From Aquilaria yunnanensis (taxonomy: Eukaryota; Streptophyta; Magnoliopsida; Malvales; Thymelaeaceae): DNA of 64,000 bases. This document shows, one piece after another, positions 49,944-63,136 of this stretch. The notes beneath the pieces are model-generated. The model ran no database searches and was not told the DNA's origin. It saw only the letters and a program-made list of their open reading frames with translations. Within the stretch, counting starts at the first letter, position 1. Every line of letters begins with the position of its first letter. The DNA lies in NCBI GenBank assembly GCA_039654915.1, contig CM077599.1:82242001-82306000 (forward strand). The letters are read 5' to 3'. The translations under genes and the position numbers were made by a program.

Positions 49944-52900
49944 ATGGACGCGAACCAGGAGGAACCAATTGTCATCGTCGGCGGCGGCATCGGCGGCCTC
50001 GCCACTGCTCTTGCTCTTCACAAGTACGTTTTCACTCATTTCTTTGTTTTTGCTTTTTTCCTAATTATTGGGTGTCTTGTCTCTGAGTTAAACCTTCCCC
50101 AACTTACCACCGCCGCCAGGGACCCACCTTTCTCAGCCGATTCTGGCCGGGATCGGTACCGGCGTCAGTTCCGGCCTGGCCTTCCGTTTAGATTTGTCTT
50201 AGAAACACTGCCCCTGACCAGCTGCAGGCTCCACACTCCCTGACTTTTGTCAGATCCATCCCTTACCCTTTGCTCACCCTCATCTTGTACCTCCTCCTTC
50301 TATGTTTTCTAGGTTTGTGAAGCTAGAATAGAAAGTTTAGCAGGAAGAATAAGATACCATTTGGTCGGACCGTCCCTTGTGTTGGCTCTTGTTTGACCCA
50401 TTTTGCAGGGTAGTTATTCCTTTGTTAGAGGGCAGGATGATGGCCTCTTAAGTGGTGTGCGTCATTTAATTTTGGTGGTGAACAAATTTATATATATATA
50501 TATCTTGTGTTCTGTTATAAAAAGTATGAAGATCCATAAATGGTGGATGAGCTTTTTATTCTTAAAATTTATATATTGTAATACTTTAAATAATATTATT
50601 ATTGTAATATAACTATTTTAGGATAATAACTAAATTCTTCAAAACAACTTCACTTTTCATTTCTTTTATTAGAGGTCTCATATTTTAATCTATTGCTCCT
50701 TATTATGCAAAACCATTGAAAAAGTTCATCCACACTATTTAACAGACCCACCATTTGCCCGTTAAAAGATCATCTTCTTTACATATTAGATACTGGCCTC
50801 TTTTAAAGTGTAAAATTTTTCATTAAACTATCGAATTATATTTTTATCTATCATTGAGGTGTTAAAATTTAATTGTTTAGCAAACTTCTCCTTTATTTCA
50901 TATTATTATTAAATAAGACCTTAAGCACAAGATTTTATCAATTTCATTACCCTTTAACTTTAAGGAAATATTTTTATTAACACTTAAAAGTATATTCATG
51001 GATAAATATTTTATTTGTCCATTTAATTAGTGCATACATTCAAGAGAAAACAAAAAAAAATTTAAATGTAACTTGCCTCCATGAAAATTACCTATTTTGA
51101 ATTTATTTTCTTTTTAACTTACATAAATATAGTATTAAAATGTACAATCAAATTACCAAAAAAATTAATTTGCATCAATATCTATGATTTATCTAATTTA
51201 AATTTTATCCAAAATTTTTTTTTGTTTATCTTTTCATTCTAAAACAATTAAAAACATTTTAATTTGTCCCAATTGGTTCAATTTGTTAACCCAAGAAAAA
51301 GTTGTTACATAATAATTGCATACCTTATACACAATAACTATTCCATACATGAAAAAAGTTGATAATGTAAGAATTTATTTAATTTTAAAAAAATTAGTTC
51401 CCAATTCAACTTTCTAGGAGAAAAATTATCACAGTTTAGAATAATTTTAAAAAATTGATATTACATAGATATAGTTTCTTTGAGTTAATAGATTTCATTC
51501 AATTGAGGACTAATATAGAATATTTTAAAATTTTTATAACTAAAAGAGAATACTAATATGTAAAGAATGAAAATGAAGCATAAGTTAAATGTTAGAGACC
51601 ATCTATAAAATTTATCTTATTCTTTATGTTAGCATTTTTTTAACTTGAAAAAAAATATAGTACTATCTATTTTATTTCAAATAAAAAAAATACTGGTATA
51701 TATAATATTAAGTTGTGCTTTTTTATATATATGGTGTTTGTTTTGTTTTTTTTTCTTTTCTCTGTTTAAGCCTATTGTATTTTTGATTAATTTATTAAAA
51801 AATTTCATTATAGAAAATGCTTATAATATTGTGTTGATGTGAGATTAAAATGTTAATTCTATAGGAAAGGGCTAAAAAGTGTAGTTTTAGAAAGATCAGA
51901 GAGCCTTCGAGCAGCAGGATCCGCCCTCACTGTGCACGCTAATGGTTGGCGTGCCCTCCATCAACTTGGTGTTGCCTCCAAGCTTCGACAGACAACACTT
52001 TCCTTTCAACTGTAATTAACTTCTTAAATTTTAACCAGAATAAACTTTCCTCAGATTTAGGATAATTTTTTTGGAAAAAAAAAACCAAATGTTTGGTCAA
52101 AAGTACATTTTCCCTCTCATAGTTTCAAAAACTTGCACTTCCCCCCAAATGTGACATTAAATAACTTTTCACATATGTATATTTACTGTAGGATACGTGA
52201 TCTTTGCTTTGACAAACATGGGCGGCAAACACAGCAATTCTCGGTTAAGTAAGTACTAACAGCCCATCTTTTTTCGAAGTCCGTATTTAATTTCCCTTAA
52301 TGATGCTTAATTATATATGTGTGTGTACACATTTTGTATATGGATTTTTATAGGAGTGAAGTTCGATGTTTGAGGAGGAGTGATTTGATCACAGTACTTG
52401 CTGAGGCTCTCCCTCCTAAAACAATACGTTTTGGATGCCAAGTGACTTCCATTCATCTCGATCCACCCTCTTCACTACCTGTTATTGGATTACAAGATGG
52501 AAGCATTATTAAGTCCAAGGTCATCTCGGTTATTCGTAATTTCCGCTCTTGCATGATTGTTAAATTTTGATTGGACATATAATATTGTATGGAGCAGGTT
52601 TTGATTGGATGTGATGGAGCGAATTCAATAGTGGCTGACTTTCTGGGCCTGAAAGCATCAAAATTGTTCCATGTATGGGTCACAAGAGGCATTACCTTTT
52701 ATCCAAATAGTCATGGCTTCCCCATGGAATTTGATCGAGCAAGAGGTGATGGTTTCTTTGTGGGAAGGGAACCAATTGATGACAAAACTCTTCATTGGTT
52801 TGTGAAATTGAGAGGACTCCACCCATCCGGTAAGTATATATCTGAATATTGCTTTGTGGAAACTTCATCTCACATTAGAATATATCAATGTTTGAGATGA

Positions 52901-53491
52901 TTTATGGATGGTTAATTAATATAGCTTTTTTCCAAATCTTTAATACTAATTGCAGATTTGGACAATTCAAAGGACCCAAAACTCATCCTAAATTACACAT
53001 TGGAGTCAATCAAAGACATCGGGTTACCAGTCGAAACAATAGAAATGATATCCAAGTGTAACCTGCAATCCCTTTCCATAACCCATGTAAGATACCGTGC
53101 ACCGTGGAACCTTTTGTCTCCAGCGTTCCGGAGAGGAACTGTGACGGTGGCTGGAGACGCGATGCATGTGATGGGTCCTTTCATCGGCCAGGGGGGCTCG
53201 TTGGCCATGGAAGATGCCATCGTTCTTGGGCGGAGCTTGGCCAGGAAATTGGGTGGCATCGATCTCACAACTTGTAAGGCCCAAGTTGTAACACCCAAAA
53301 TTGGTGAGGCAATTGATGAATATGTGAAGGAAAGAAGGATAAGGTTGCTACAATTGTCTACGCAAAGCTACCTTCTGGGCACCATGTTCCAGTCTTCCGT
53401 ACATGTGGTCAAATTATTTTGTCTGCTTTTAATGGCTATATTTTTTAAGAATCGGACACGCCACATTAGATTTGACTGTGGTACCTTATGA
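49944..53491 (+). CDS. FAD-dependent monooxygenase (MO1 / CTF2-like), 405 aa
   Basis: Exons 49944-50023, 51865-52011, 52192-52248, 52354-52519, 52598-52829 and 52956-53491, all GT-AG with consistent phase, stop TGA at 53489. Motifs: dinucleotide-binding GGGIGGLATALAL (residues 13-25), a DG motif in LIGCDGANS (D156, G157), and a GD motif in TVAGDAMHVMGPF (G294, D295) followed by GQGGSLAMEDA. This is the group-A flavin hydroxylase fold shared with zeaxanthin epoxidase and salicylate hydroxylase. Plant MO1/CTF2 proteins have this length; their substrate is not settled. A hydrophobic stretch near the C-terminus (LFCLLLMAIFF) may be membrane-associating. Intron 1 (1841 bp) is large and AT-rich. 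The gene appears intact. Confidence 0.93.
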
Positions 53492-54953
53492 CTTGTTTGA
53501 ATCTAAAGTTGTATCGCAACCCATTACTAGTTCATGAACTAGTAACAAATTAGGCAGTGTAATATTCTGGCCAATAAATGTCTCGAATATGTTGCCTAAA
53601 GTCGAATACATTATCACGTAAGTCTAGATGCACTTGGTTGAAATTTGGATATTGTATATGTTTGTTTAGTAATTAGTGTTGTTATTTATTAGTATTTTAT
53701 TATTGGATGATAGTTGTCTTTATTTCAACCATTTAATTCATTATTTTTCAATTTTGGTTAAGACCATGCCTTAATCAAATAGCTTTAACTTGATTTTTTT
53801 TTAACTAAGTTAATGAGCCTCAAACCGAATCTTGAGTCATATTTTATTTTTAAATATTTAATTAATCAAAGCTCGAGCTTGATATTATTCAACTCATCCC
53901 TAATATAATATCAATATAATATAATTAATTTAATCAAATAAATTACATTTATATACTAAATAAGAGTTAGTTAGAAAGTACTGTAGGTGAACAGTGCATC
54001 AAGGGTTGAGCAAAAAATAAACAGTACCGGCCCAACCTAGGAAATTCTCTAGAAATGGAAAAAGAGTAAGTAAATTGTAGAATTTCTTTTTTTTTTTTTA
54101 AGATTTGGCACTTTGCTTCATTGGTAGTCAAACTTTACAGTGCCATTTGACAGTTGGATTTTGTAGAGTTTAAGCCCTAAGCTATATATTGGTTTCTATC
54201 TTCTTGATCTCCAAACTTTACTTCCTTGCAATCGGCCTCCAAAACAACGAGTTGTTGCAACAACTTGCGGCTAATTCACCTAGTAATACCCTAATTCCTA
54301 AAATCTTACTTAAGCTTTTATCATGGCTAACGGACCTCAATTGAGCCTGAATATATTAAACCATTAAAACGAGTCTGAGTCTTTTCAAGCTGAGCTTCCA
54401 ATCCCACTTACTAAAACTCCTATAGAACTTGACCTCCAGCTTGAGCTTAACCAATATTTAACGAGTCTGACTTTAAGCTTGGAGTATTCAAGTTTAGCTC
54501 GGCTCATTCTTACTGCTAAGTGTAACAACTTGTTCACACTATTTTTTTTTTCTCTATTAGTGAGAAGAATTAAGACAGGTTCGGTTCGGCAGGAGAATTT
54601 TTCTTGCAATGAGGAAGGCGGGCCGTTTAAAAGGTGCCAAACTAACTATACAATTTACAATTTTGCCGACGCCGAAGGCACAATGAATTCTAGACCATAA
54701 AATTGATAAATGTGTCATCCCTTCTTCTTCTTAAACCCCATATTCAATTTTTATACAGTCTTGAAAATCTACATATGGTTTTATTGATGTAGCACTTAAA
54801 AAGATAAATAAAAAAAATGAAGACAACCACGGTGAGAAGAAGCTCCATGATTGATGGTTTGGATTGTCATTGGACAGGGTGACGAGACGGGAAAGTATGT
54901 GAATTTCAGTGATGAAATTTAGAAAAATGAAACACTAGTGAACTAACTAGAAA

Positions 54954-55013
<60 letters not shown>

Positions 55014-55026
55014 TTGTATTTAGAAA
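53492..55026. other. Intergenic region downstream of the monooxygenase
   Basis: AT-rich, no gene supported. It includes GAGCTTGA/TCGAGCTT-like words at 53860-53890 and 54410-54500, possibly remnants of hAT-type termini, and the ATT microsatellite at 54957-55014. Confidence 0.45.
54957..55014. repeat. (ATT)n microsatellite
   Basis: About 58 bp of ATT units immediately left of a possible TIR element. Confidence 0.92.
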
Positions 55027-55449
55027 CAGTGGTGGAACTAGGATTTTCGATTCAGGGGGGCGAGCTCGGGGGAGAGTCGACTAAACCCGGAGGAGAGGGA
55101 CAGCATCGCGGCGAGGCAAAGCTAGAGATTGGGAGTAATTCGTACTAATTAAAATAATAGGGTGCAACTCGTACAAGTTGAAAAATTTGGAGGACTAATA
55201 GTGCATTTAGGCCATGTTAGAGTATCTGTTTAAGACTAGAGGGAATAATTACTCATTTGGTCACTGTTTTCTTTAGCACCTACCTTACTGCCCCCCATCT
55301 TCATATTCTTCTATTATTTTCGTGGGGCAAAAATGCATTTCTAATCCTAATTTCTCTTGAATTAACCAATTAAGTAACTATATTTAAATTTTTTTCAAAA
55401 TTTTCGGGTGGCCAGCAGCACCCCCTGCCCCTATGTAGGTCCGCCCCTG
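55027..55449. mobile_element. Possible small TIR element (CAGTGGTGGAACTAGG ends)
   Basis: Starts CAGTGGTGGAACTAGG and ends CCTATGTAGGTCCGCCCCTG; the reverse complement of the end, CAGGGGCGGACCTACATAGG, matches the start over ~15 bp. CAGTGGCGGA-type ends are common in plant DNA transposons. Flanks TTTAGAAA and TTCAAAAA are only a partial 8 bp match. Confidence 0.45.
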
Positions 55450-55504
55450 TTCAAAAATATGCTTTACAAGTATATAAGGAAAAATATTTTAATACACTAC
55501 ATAA

Positions 55505-55640
55505 GGGAAGAAAAATGCCAGTTTTTTATTTTTGTTAACCTAGAAGGTAACTAAATCGGTTTTATATGACATTTTGAGGTAGAGAGTGAAGAGATCAAAA
55601 TTGAATCTCCAAGCACTTTAACCATTAAGCCAAAGGTGTG
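55505..55640. repeat. Dispersed repeat, copy outside the duplication
   Basis: GGGAAGAAAAATGCCAGTTTT ... CTTTAACCATTAAGCCAAAGG parallels 7741-7895 and 61505-61665 at lower identity, showing that the unit is dispersed. Confidence 0.4.
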
Positions 55641-57052
55641 GGAACAATAATTAAAACTTTAGTGATCATGAATCAATTCGTTTACTTTGGCCTCCCAAAA
55701 TATAAACAGAAAGTGAACTCTTGAACTTTAACACTACAAGAGGATTTGGCACCATACACATAATATATATACACCACTTAACCCCATTAGAAAACGTTAA
55801 AAAGTAATAGAGAAAATTGTGAAAATCTTTGCACAAATCATCTCCTATGATTTCATATAAATCTCTCCCCAAGAATTTCTCCCATGATTATGAAACACTA
55901 AAATTGATTCCAGAAAATACTTTTTTCCATAATTGTCCCACAATACAAAATAAAATGCATGATTTTTATCCCAAATCTTGCCTGTGTACAGAATATTGTC
56001 CCTCACCCAATCTAGCTTGTTCAAAACCTAAACAAAATCGATCGATATCCCGTTTCACGTATAGAGCCTAGGGATGTGTACAAGAAGCACTTTTTCGTGC
56101 ATAAGCTAGCGTTGTCTTGTGTAGAAATAGTGGGTTTGTGCTATTGGTGTAACTTCATTAGCCAACATGTTGATTTTACGATGCATTTGAAACAACTGGT
56201 GGCCGGGATTAGTTCCTTGGTGATTGCGAGGCTGGGTTCGAGTTCTTAGTAAGTTCGGAGACTGGGATGTTTAAATTAAGGTTTGATTTTTTGGGGAGGC
56301 TTGGTTTGATTTTGTTGGGAATGTAGTCTAATTGGTTGTTCTGCAAAAAATGGGAGGCATTTTGTTTGCACATGGTGTTTGGATCCCTCGAATCTATTTG
56401 CACGAGTTTCATATGAATATGTATAAAACAAGTTCTGTACTTATTGTATGATAGTATTGTTTGGTGGTTTTGAATATATTTTTATGGCATTTATATGAAA
56501 GTGTATAAAACTGGTTTCCCTTGTATGACTAGTGGTGTTTTAATAAACACGTGAGTATGTGTGAAATTGAGTTTATATTATATGTCAGTGGAAGTGTTGA
56601 AGTGTTAAAATTCTAATTAGAATTTGAAATGCATATATGCAGATTAGGGTTGCAAAGTGTATGAATGTAGAATTTTGAAATTGTGAGAACTATTTTTATG
56701 AAATTGATTTACATATGTCTAAAACTATGTTATTAATACTTGTGGAATTTTGAAAGTGTGAAGTCCGATATATGAAACTGAATTGCTATTATATGAAATT
56801 GGATTGTTGTGTGTGTGTGTGTACTAACTCTACGTTTATATAATAAGAATTTAGTTTTGTACAAATACGAACTCAATTTTACACAATAGGAATCTACATC
56901 TTAATTTCGTATAACAGCAATACAGTCCACATTGCCATATGACCTCTTCTTATATAACAATCAATGGATATACTGAACACATAAAAATTTTAAATTGAGA
57001 TTGATACAAGTACATAATTCTAAAAACTTAAAAGTTTCATCTTCTTTCCCTA
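55641..57052. other. AT-rich intergenic region
   Basis: No gene supported; a short (GT)n run near 56810 and short frames only. Confidence 0.5.
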
Positions 57053-57933
57053 ATTAATTGCATCTATGGCCTTTAACATTTTATTATTGTTATTATTATT
57101 CTATTTAAGACTCTAATATCAAAATCTTGTATGGAAGGTCTTTAACATTAATTTATTATTCCATTTTAGACAGTTGGAGGACGAAAAGTGTTAAAATTGA
57201 TGGAACTAGCCATGTGGCACGCCAGTGTGAGGCAATTTGCTATGATAGCACAATAATCAATTGCTAGCGATAATGTAAAAAGGAAGAAAACTAATAAAAA
57301 AAAGAAAATAATAATAAAAAAAAATGCATTTTCCGTCTGGCAATCTCGTCTACCATTCACCGTCGACTGTCCAACCTTTGCCAGTCTCCTCCACCATACA
57401 CCGTTGACTCCTGGCGTCAATAAAGGGTGCTGAGATAGAGAGAGAGGAATTCACCAATAATGGTAAGAGGAGTGGGAGAGGAGGTGGAAAGCCGCCAGTT
57501 TCTGGGTTCCAATCATGCCAATGCCCTTGTTCGTTTGCGCCTGCTCGCCGCCTCATGTCAATCCCTTTGTTCAATTTTGCCTTTGTCTGATATCGCTAAA
57601 TTTCACCATTGTCAAATTCACCTTGTCCATTTTTGCGGAATTCCACAAGAAGCTTTGATTTCACTGAATTCGCCTTCATTTCCCCAACTCTGAACCTTCG
57701 ATTTGGCCTTCGATTTGCCTACTTTGGGTCAATCTCACTAGAGATGAAGAATTTGTTTTTTTTTTTCATTTTTTCCTTGTTTTCACATTATCATAACTTT
57801 AATGTTTTCCATCCTCTAAATGTCTAAAATGAAACAAAAAATTTGAAGTTGAGCACTTTCCATATAAGATTTTGAGGTTAGGATCCAAAATAGAACAATA
57901 ATAAAAAGTTATGGGCCAAGGAAGCAATTAACC
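57053..57933. mobile_element. Probable MULE-like element with ~130 bp inverted arms
   Basis: The left arm (57053-~57190) and the reverse complement of ~57797-57933 share TTAATTGC, GGCC...TAAC.TTTTATTATTGTT, TCAAAATCTT.TATGGAA, CATTTTAGACA and AGGA..AAAA..GTTAAA. The interior (57330-57740) is clearly less AT-rich and may be a captured host segment, but I recognise no protein in it. No convincing target duplication. Confidence 0.55.
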
Positions 57934-58565
57934 AACATCTTTCAAAAATCTTCCAAGCCAGCAGTGAACATAAACAACGAAGTAAGAAATAATCCGGACC
58001 AAAAAATTAGAACACCCAGTGAGAAGGAGAAAAAGAAAAAATCAGCAAGTGGACGATGAGAAGAAGCCAATGGTGACCTGTATCGTCAAGTTCACAGGCA
58101 GCTGGCTAACCTTTAACGAAGAGGCTCCATTAACACGAGCAGCCACCACATCACATGCCCTTGCCCTGTGATTAGAAACTACACCAGGGCTACTAGCCTT
58201 TTGGCCCTTAGCTCAAACCTATGTTTACAAGCCACCTTTTTTGGACAATGATATCTATAGGAAAAAAAAAAACCTTTCCGTAAAGTTAAAATATGTGTAC
58301 TAGTAGGCAATAGACTTAAACTATTCTAAACGTAAACACTTTTTTTGTAATCAAAGTGCTACTACTAATCGAGAGCCAACCCAAAGCGAAGACTATGTCA
58401 CCTAAGAATACATATTATTTATATTCCAAACAGAATAGCACATTCTTCTCCCATTCAGAGTGTAAAAGGTTAGGTGATGACACACTGAAAGAAGACAATT
58501 CAATTGAAAGTGAAGGATCCAATTTAGGTGTCCCAAAAAGAGGGAGAAAATGTTAAACATGTTTG
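57934..58565. other. Spacer left of the right duplicate
   Basis: No supported gene. Sequence directly preceding the duplication; its counterpart on the left lies outside the window. Confidence 0.4.
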
Positions 58566-60381
58566 AATTATCATTGCCATTATTATAATTGTTGATAGAC
58601 ATAAACTTGCATTTTCTTGTTGGCATTTAGCTTCACATGTTCTATGTATCTTAGTGTTTCTCTTTTTCTTTCATTTAACTGTTCCATAGGTGGGTTTTCA
58701 TGGGATATTTTTATATTGGAAAATGAAGAGTTAAGTCATATTGTTTATCACCCAACTGCTCAAATAACAACTCATTCATTAAGATACGTATTTGATAATA
58801 TCAGGAAAAATCTATATATGTTCATTTAAAAAGCCCTAAAATTTAAGAAAGTCTTGTTTGCTGTATAACATTCTAAGATTGTCACCGATAGTCATGGAAG
58901 ACCTTATTACCTTATTTCCCTTCTTCTTATTAAGAGGCAATTTTTTATTATACGTTAGTTATCTAAAATCCTTTACTAAATACCAATCACAAATGACTAT
59001 ACTCCTAAACAAGTTCCACTCAATAGATATATATTGCATGTCTCACAATAATTTACATATTTTTAAATTTACTAAATCTTAAACTAAATGAAACATTATA
59101 TTTACATGATAATTAAACCATTATATTTACATCTTAAAATGAATGAAACATTACATTTTTCCAAATCATTGAGAATGAATTTTGGCTATAATTTTGTGAT
59201 TAGTTATGATAATAATGATAAAACATATAAACTATGTTTATATGACATTATATCCTTAATAGTCGTTTAAAAAAATTCTAAGTAATTAACAACTTGAAAA
59301 GTAATAATTCATAACTTCTAAATTACAAAAATGAAAATTACATTTTGCCCTTTTATGTATGAAAAATAATAAACTTTGCCCTTAACTTTTTTACACTTTC
59401 CAATAGAAACTTTTAAAATTATAATTTAAACCATATCATAGTCATCTAATAATTTTGATCTATTTAGTAATTTTTTACAATTAATGAACCTGTTAAATTA
59501 TCTTTTTTTTCTTTCTATAAATGTAAAATTATATTTTTAAATGCTAATTAGCTGTAAAAAATACCACACAGACATAAATGTCTATAAAATTTCATATAGT
59601 TTAAATTAATATATTAGAAATTATCATCGAACAATGCCAAAAAAACATGGGATAAATTATATATATTTCTGAAATAAGACTGGCAAATTGTAAGTTTGCT
59701 AATACATATGAGGCAAACTACAATTAGTCCAGAAAAATCCAAAAAATATTGTGTTTGGTTAGATTAGGGAAAATATTTCTTGGATTCTCACTTTCTAGTA
59801 GATGTCATCATTCATAATTTTTAGAAAGTTATTTTCCCAACTTCATATGTAGGAAAAAATTTTTTTTAACAAATTATAAATTCAATATCTCTTTTGGAAA
59901 ATAAGAATCTAAAAAATTATTTTCACACTAAACAAACACAATTTTGTTCGGATTTAATTTTGTTTTCTACAGTTGTTCTCAATTATTTCATAGTTTAAAG
60001 ATTACAAATTATGACTTTTCAAAATATTAGTCTTGTACAGTTTTACTTTTAAAGAATTTTGAGAAGTTCTTGATCGAAATGCTGCTAACAGCATTCCTTA
60101 TCTGGTGTAGTTTGAAAATCGTTTTTGCTTCCCTCCCCGCTCCCTCTCCCCCTGATCCACTTCTTTGGAATCTCCGCATTACCATAAAAAAGTCATCGTT
60201 GATTAATCAAGTAACTGTAATTTCGTACTCATCCAAAAAAGCCACTCTTTCTCTCTCTGTCTCTAGCAATGTCATCTTTATGTCGTCTTCCCACGCTTTT
60301 CTCATCTTTAACAAGCTTCCTCCCAACGGCGCAAACTGCTCCTTACTCGCTCCATTCAAAAGCTTGTGCTCCCTCACATCA

Positions 60382-61143
60382 ATGGAGAGACACAAGATCC
60401 TATTCCCAGGCAACAATGGAGGCAGAGGAAGTTGCACCCAGCTGGCCGGTTCGCCCGAGTTCGAGTTCTGGAGGGTCCGAAACCAAAATTCCCCGCAGCC
60501 CCAACTTCTCTCGGCCGATCAGCTCTTCCTCAACGGCGTCATTCTCCCCCTCGACCTCCTACACCTCGGAAAACCCGACACGAAACCCCCACTTGACCCG
60601 AGCTCTGCCACTCTGCAGCCCTCCGGTCCAAGACGGTGGCTGGAAATTTTCAGGAAAGACAGCGCCAAGCTTGGAAACATAAAAAAGGAAGAGAAGAAGA
60701 GCCGGAGTCGAAATTCGGCTGAGTTAAATATCAATATATGGCCGTTTTCTCGGAGCAGGTCCGCCGGAAACAACGGAACCCGACGGTCCAGGATTGGTGC
60801 CGGCGCACAGGTAGCACGGAAGGCAAACAGCGCCCCGTGCTCTCGGAGTAATTCGAGGGGAGAGTCCAAATCGAGTGTGAAGGGGCCAAGTAGTCCAGGG
60901 CGGGTGGGTGTTCACGTGGGTCGGAGCAGCCCCGTTTGGCAGGCCCGTCGCGGAGGTTCGTGGCCGAAGAGATCCGCCGCGGTCTGCAGACGGAGCAAAC
61001 CAGCCAGCGGTAACAAAGCTAAAGTTTTTAACGCACAGAAAAGTGTTGGGCATGAGAACCATTTGAGCTGCAGAAGCAATAATGTCGGGAACGGCAGTAA
61101 TCTATTTGGTTTGAGAATCCTCTTCGCTAAGAAATTTTTTTGA
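60382..61143 (+). CDS. Small Ser/Arg-rich protein gene with SPEFEFW / LSADQLF / RSRSAGN motifs (right duplicate)
   Basis: An open frame of 253 codons from ATG 60382 (MERHKILF) to TGA 61141-61143; the frame is open further upstream but that text reads like leader. Blocks in order: GSPEFEFWRVRN, LLSADQLFLNGVILPLDLL, RRWLEIFRK, a basic KKEEKKSRSRNSAELNINIW, PFSRSRSAGN, SAPCSRSNSRGESKS, GVHVGRSSPVWQ, HLSCRSN and a C-terminal NLFGLRILFAKKFF. This order recalls a plant-specific family of uncharacterised or kinase-regulator-like proteins (from memory). Function unknown. An alternative ATG at 60416 in the next frame (MEAEEVAPS) would give a more family-like N-terminus if one base were added near 60450, so this copy may also be damaged. 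Confidence 0.55.
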   Translation: MERHKILFPGNNGGRGSCTQLAGSPEFEFWRVRNQNSPQPQLLSADQLFLNGVILPLDLLHLGKPDTKPPLDPSSATLQPSGPRRWLEIFRKDSAKLGNIKKEEKKSRSRNSAELNINIWPFSRSRSAGNNGTRRSRIGAGAQVARKANSAPCSRSNSRGESKSSVKGPSSPGRVGVHVGRSSPVWQARRGGSWPKRSAAVCRRSKPASGNKAKVFNAQKSVGHENHLSCRSNNVGNGSNLFGLRILFAKKFF

Positions 61144-63136
61144 ATTTGTTACTTTTTTGGTAAAGTAATTAGTGGCATTTATTAACCCCTTGTAAAATAG
61201 CAACTTTTCTTCAAATCATAGCGAGGAAATGTACGGTTTAAGTCCTATTTAAACTTAACCCGACCAATTCGATCCGAATCAACTAGATTCAATTTGAGTT
61301 CGTTTAGGTTATATTTTGGTTTGGTTCAATCTGAGAAAGGAAAAAAAATGAACTATTTTTCTATTTTTAATTAGTTGTATTAAGTATCAGTTATGGTGTT
61401 TACAATTTCTCCTATATAAATCTCAAATTTTTAAGAATATTCAAAAACTACAATTTCCTTTTTGATAATCAAAAGCATTATACAAGTATATATAGGAAGA
61501 AATATACTTTTAATTAGGGAAAGAGACATGTCAATTTTTTCGTGACCAGAATTACAACCAAACTAGTTTTTGTATGACGTGTTGAAAAAAATTGAAAGTT
61601 TAGAATTCGAATCTTGGACCTACCCCATATCTCTCAGAGCCCTTAACCATTAGACCAAAGAACTAGGATAAAAAAACAATAAATTGAACTGAAGCAAACC
61701 AATTTTTATCTGGTGGGTTTTTTATTTTCATATTTGCAGGTTGTTCGGTTTGGGTTAGATCTAACAATTGCAAAACATATCATGTTTAAGTTTAGTGAAA
61801 TACTAATAAAACTTTACTAGAAGTAAGGGGAAAAAATTTATGCTTGACATTCGTACATTTGTGGTTGCATGTGTGTTTGTTTTATTTGGAATCTTATTAT
61901 AATTGGTAAGAATCTATGACCTTGCAGATGGCGTTATTTGAAGTTTAGGTTAATTTCGAAAACGTAAGAAGCTTTAGAAGTCAATTGAGTTAAAAGTAGG
62001 ATTTGAGAGGTCAATATGTTATTGTCCGATCAGTTTGAGGATCTAATTCTGCCCAGATAAACTTAAGTTGGATGTACCCTGAGGTTGTCTGCAAAGTTTA
62101 GTTTTAGGCCTAACATAGACGGATTTGATGTTGGAGGGCCAAATTGCCGATCTGTAAAAGCTTGGGGGCTAATAGCACAAGGGTTTTTTTTTCTTTAAAG
62201 AAAGAAGAAACTACTATAAATCAAAAACAATAATTAAGAACAAGTAAGAAGTACTAGCTAGCACATGGGCGATTGGAGGCACGTTGGAGGTGAAACTTTG
62301 AATTCCTGTGGTAAATCTGAAACGCTCTCACATAATTCATTAGAATAGCGACAACTCTAGAAACGAGTTTCGCAATGTCTCGTACATCCATAACATCAAA
62401 CACCATGCTAAATACAAAAAAATGTACTTAGAGCCTAGAGGTAAATGTATTGAAAACATTGCATAAATGACACTTTTTGGAATGATCAAAGGCGGTAATA
62501 TGAATTAGGGGTGAACATGGATCACATTGTGTTGGTTTTTTTAGTGCCTAAACGCTAAGAATTGAAAAGAATTAAACTAATAGTTCAGTTTTTTTTTTAA
62601 TTTTAGTTGGAATTTTTTTTATTTACATCATATATCTATGACAACTACAAAATCTAATAAAATTTCATTCAAAATAACATTCAACAACTAAAAATAATTG
62701 AATTCATCCACATTTACCACTTTAAAAATATTAGCACAACTCGCAACTACTTTCAAATTTAAATACACATGCAGTTTGGACTGCAAAGGTCAATTGGGAA
62801 AGTTAGTGATAGTCTAAGGTTAGGTCAAGTCTTATATTAAAATTTAAAGTTAAATAAGGATAAATATATAATATCATAAATCTTATGTTATATCTATATA
62901 TATTTTTGGTTTTGTTCTACTTTGGATTGGATTCATATGGAATTAGAACAAACCTAAAAACTTGTGGGTTTTCTAGTAGTGGAACAAATCCACGAATCAT
63001 CGTTAATTTTCACCCAACATAAACCAACCCAACAAAGATGGATCAAGTTGGGCTTTGGTTTTACCCAATTCATGCTAATCTCTAATATAAATCTCATCTT
63101 TAATAGATAGAAAAAAATGGAGACATTGGCCCAAAT
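61144..63136. other. Non-coding 3' part of the right duplicate
   Basis: AT-rich, no supported gene. Parallels 7127-9281 with indels. Confidence 0.55.
61505..61665. repeat. Dispersed repeat, copy in the right duplicate
   Basis: Counterpart of 7741-7895 within the duplication (AGGGAAAGAGACATGTCAA ... AACCATTAGACCAAAGAAC). Confidence 0.45.

Larger units (their letters stand above)
58566..63136 (+). repeat. Right copy of the segmental duplication
   Basis: Matches 1-9281 (minus the copia insertion) in the same orientation from AATTATCATTGCC to TTGGCCCAAAT. At 60500-60505 it shows the uninterrupted sequence into which copia 1 inserted in the other copy. It has its own ~55 bp insertion near 62360-62415 relative to the left copy. 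Confidence 0.9.

Noticed and set aside
60070..60381. In-frame extension of the right duplicate gene to 357 codons
   Set aside because: The upstream 104 codons are low in complexity, poorly protein-like and probably leader sequence; ATG 60382 was preferred.
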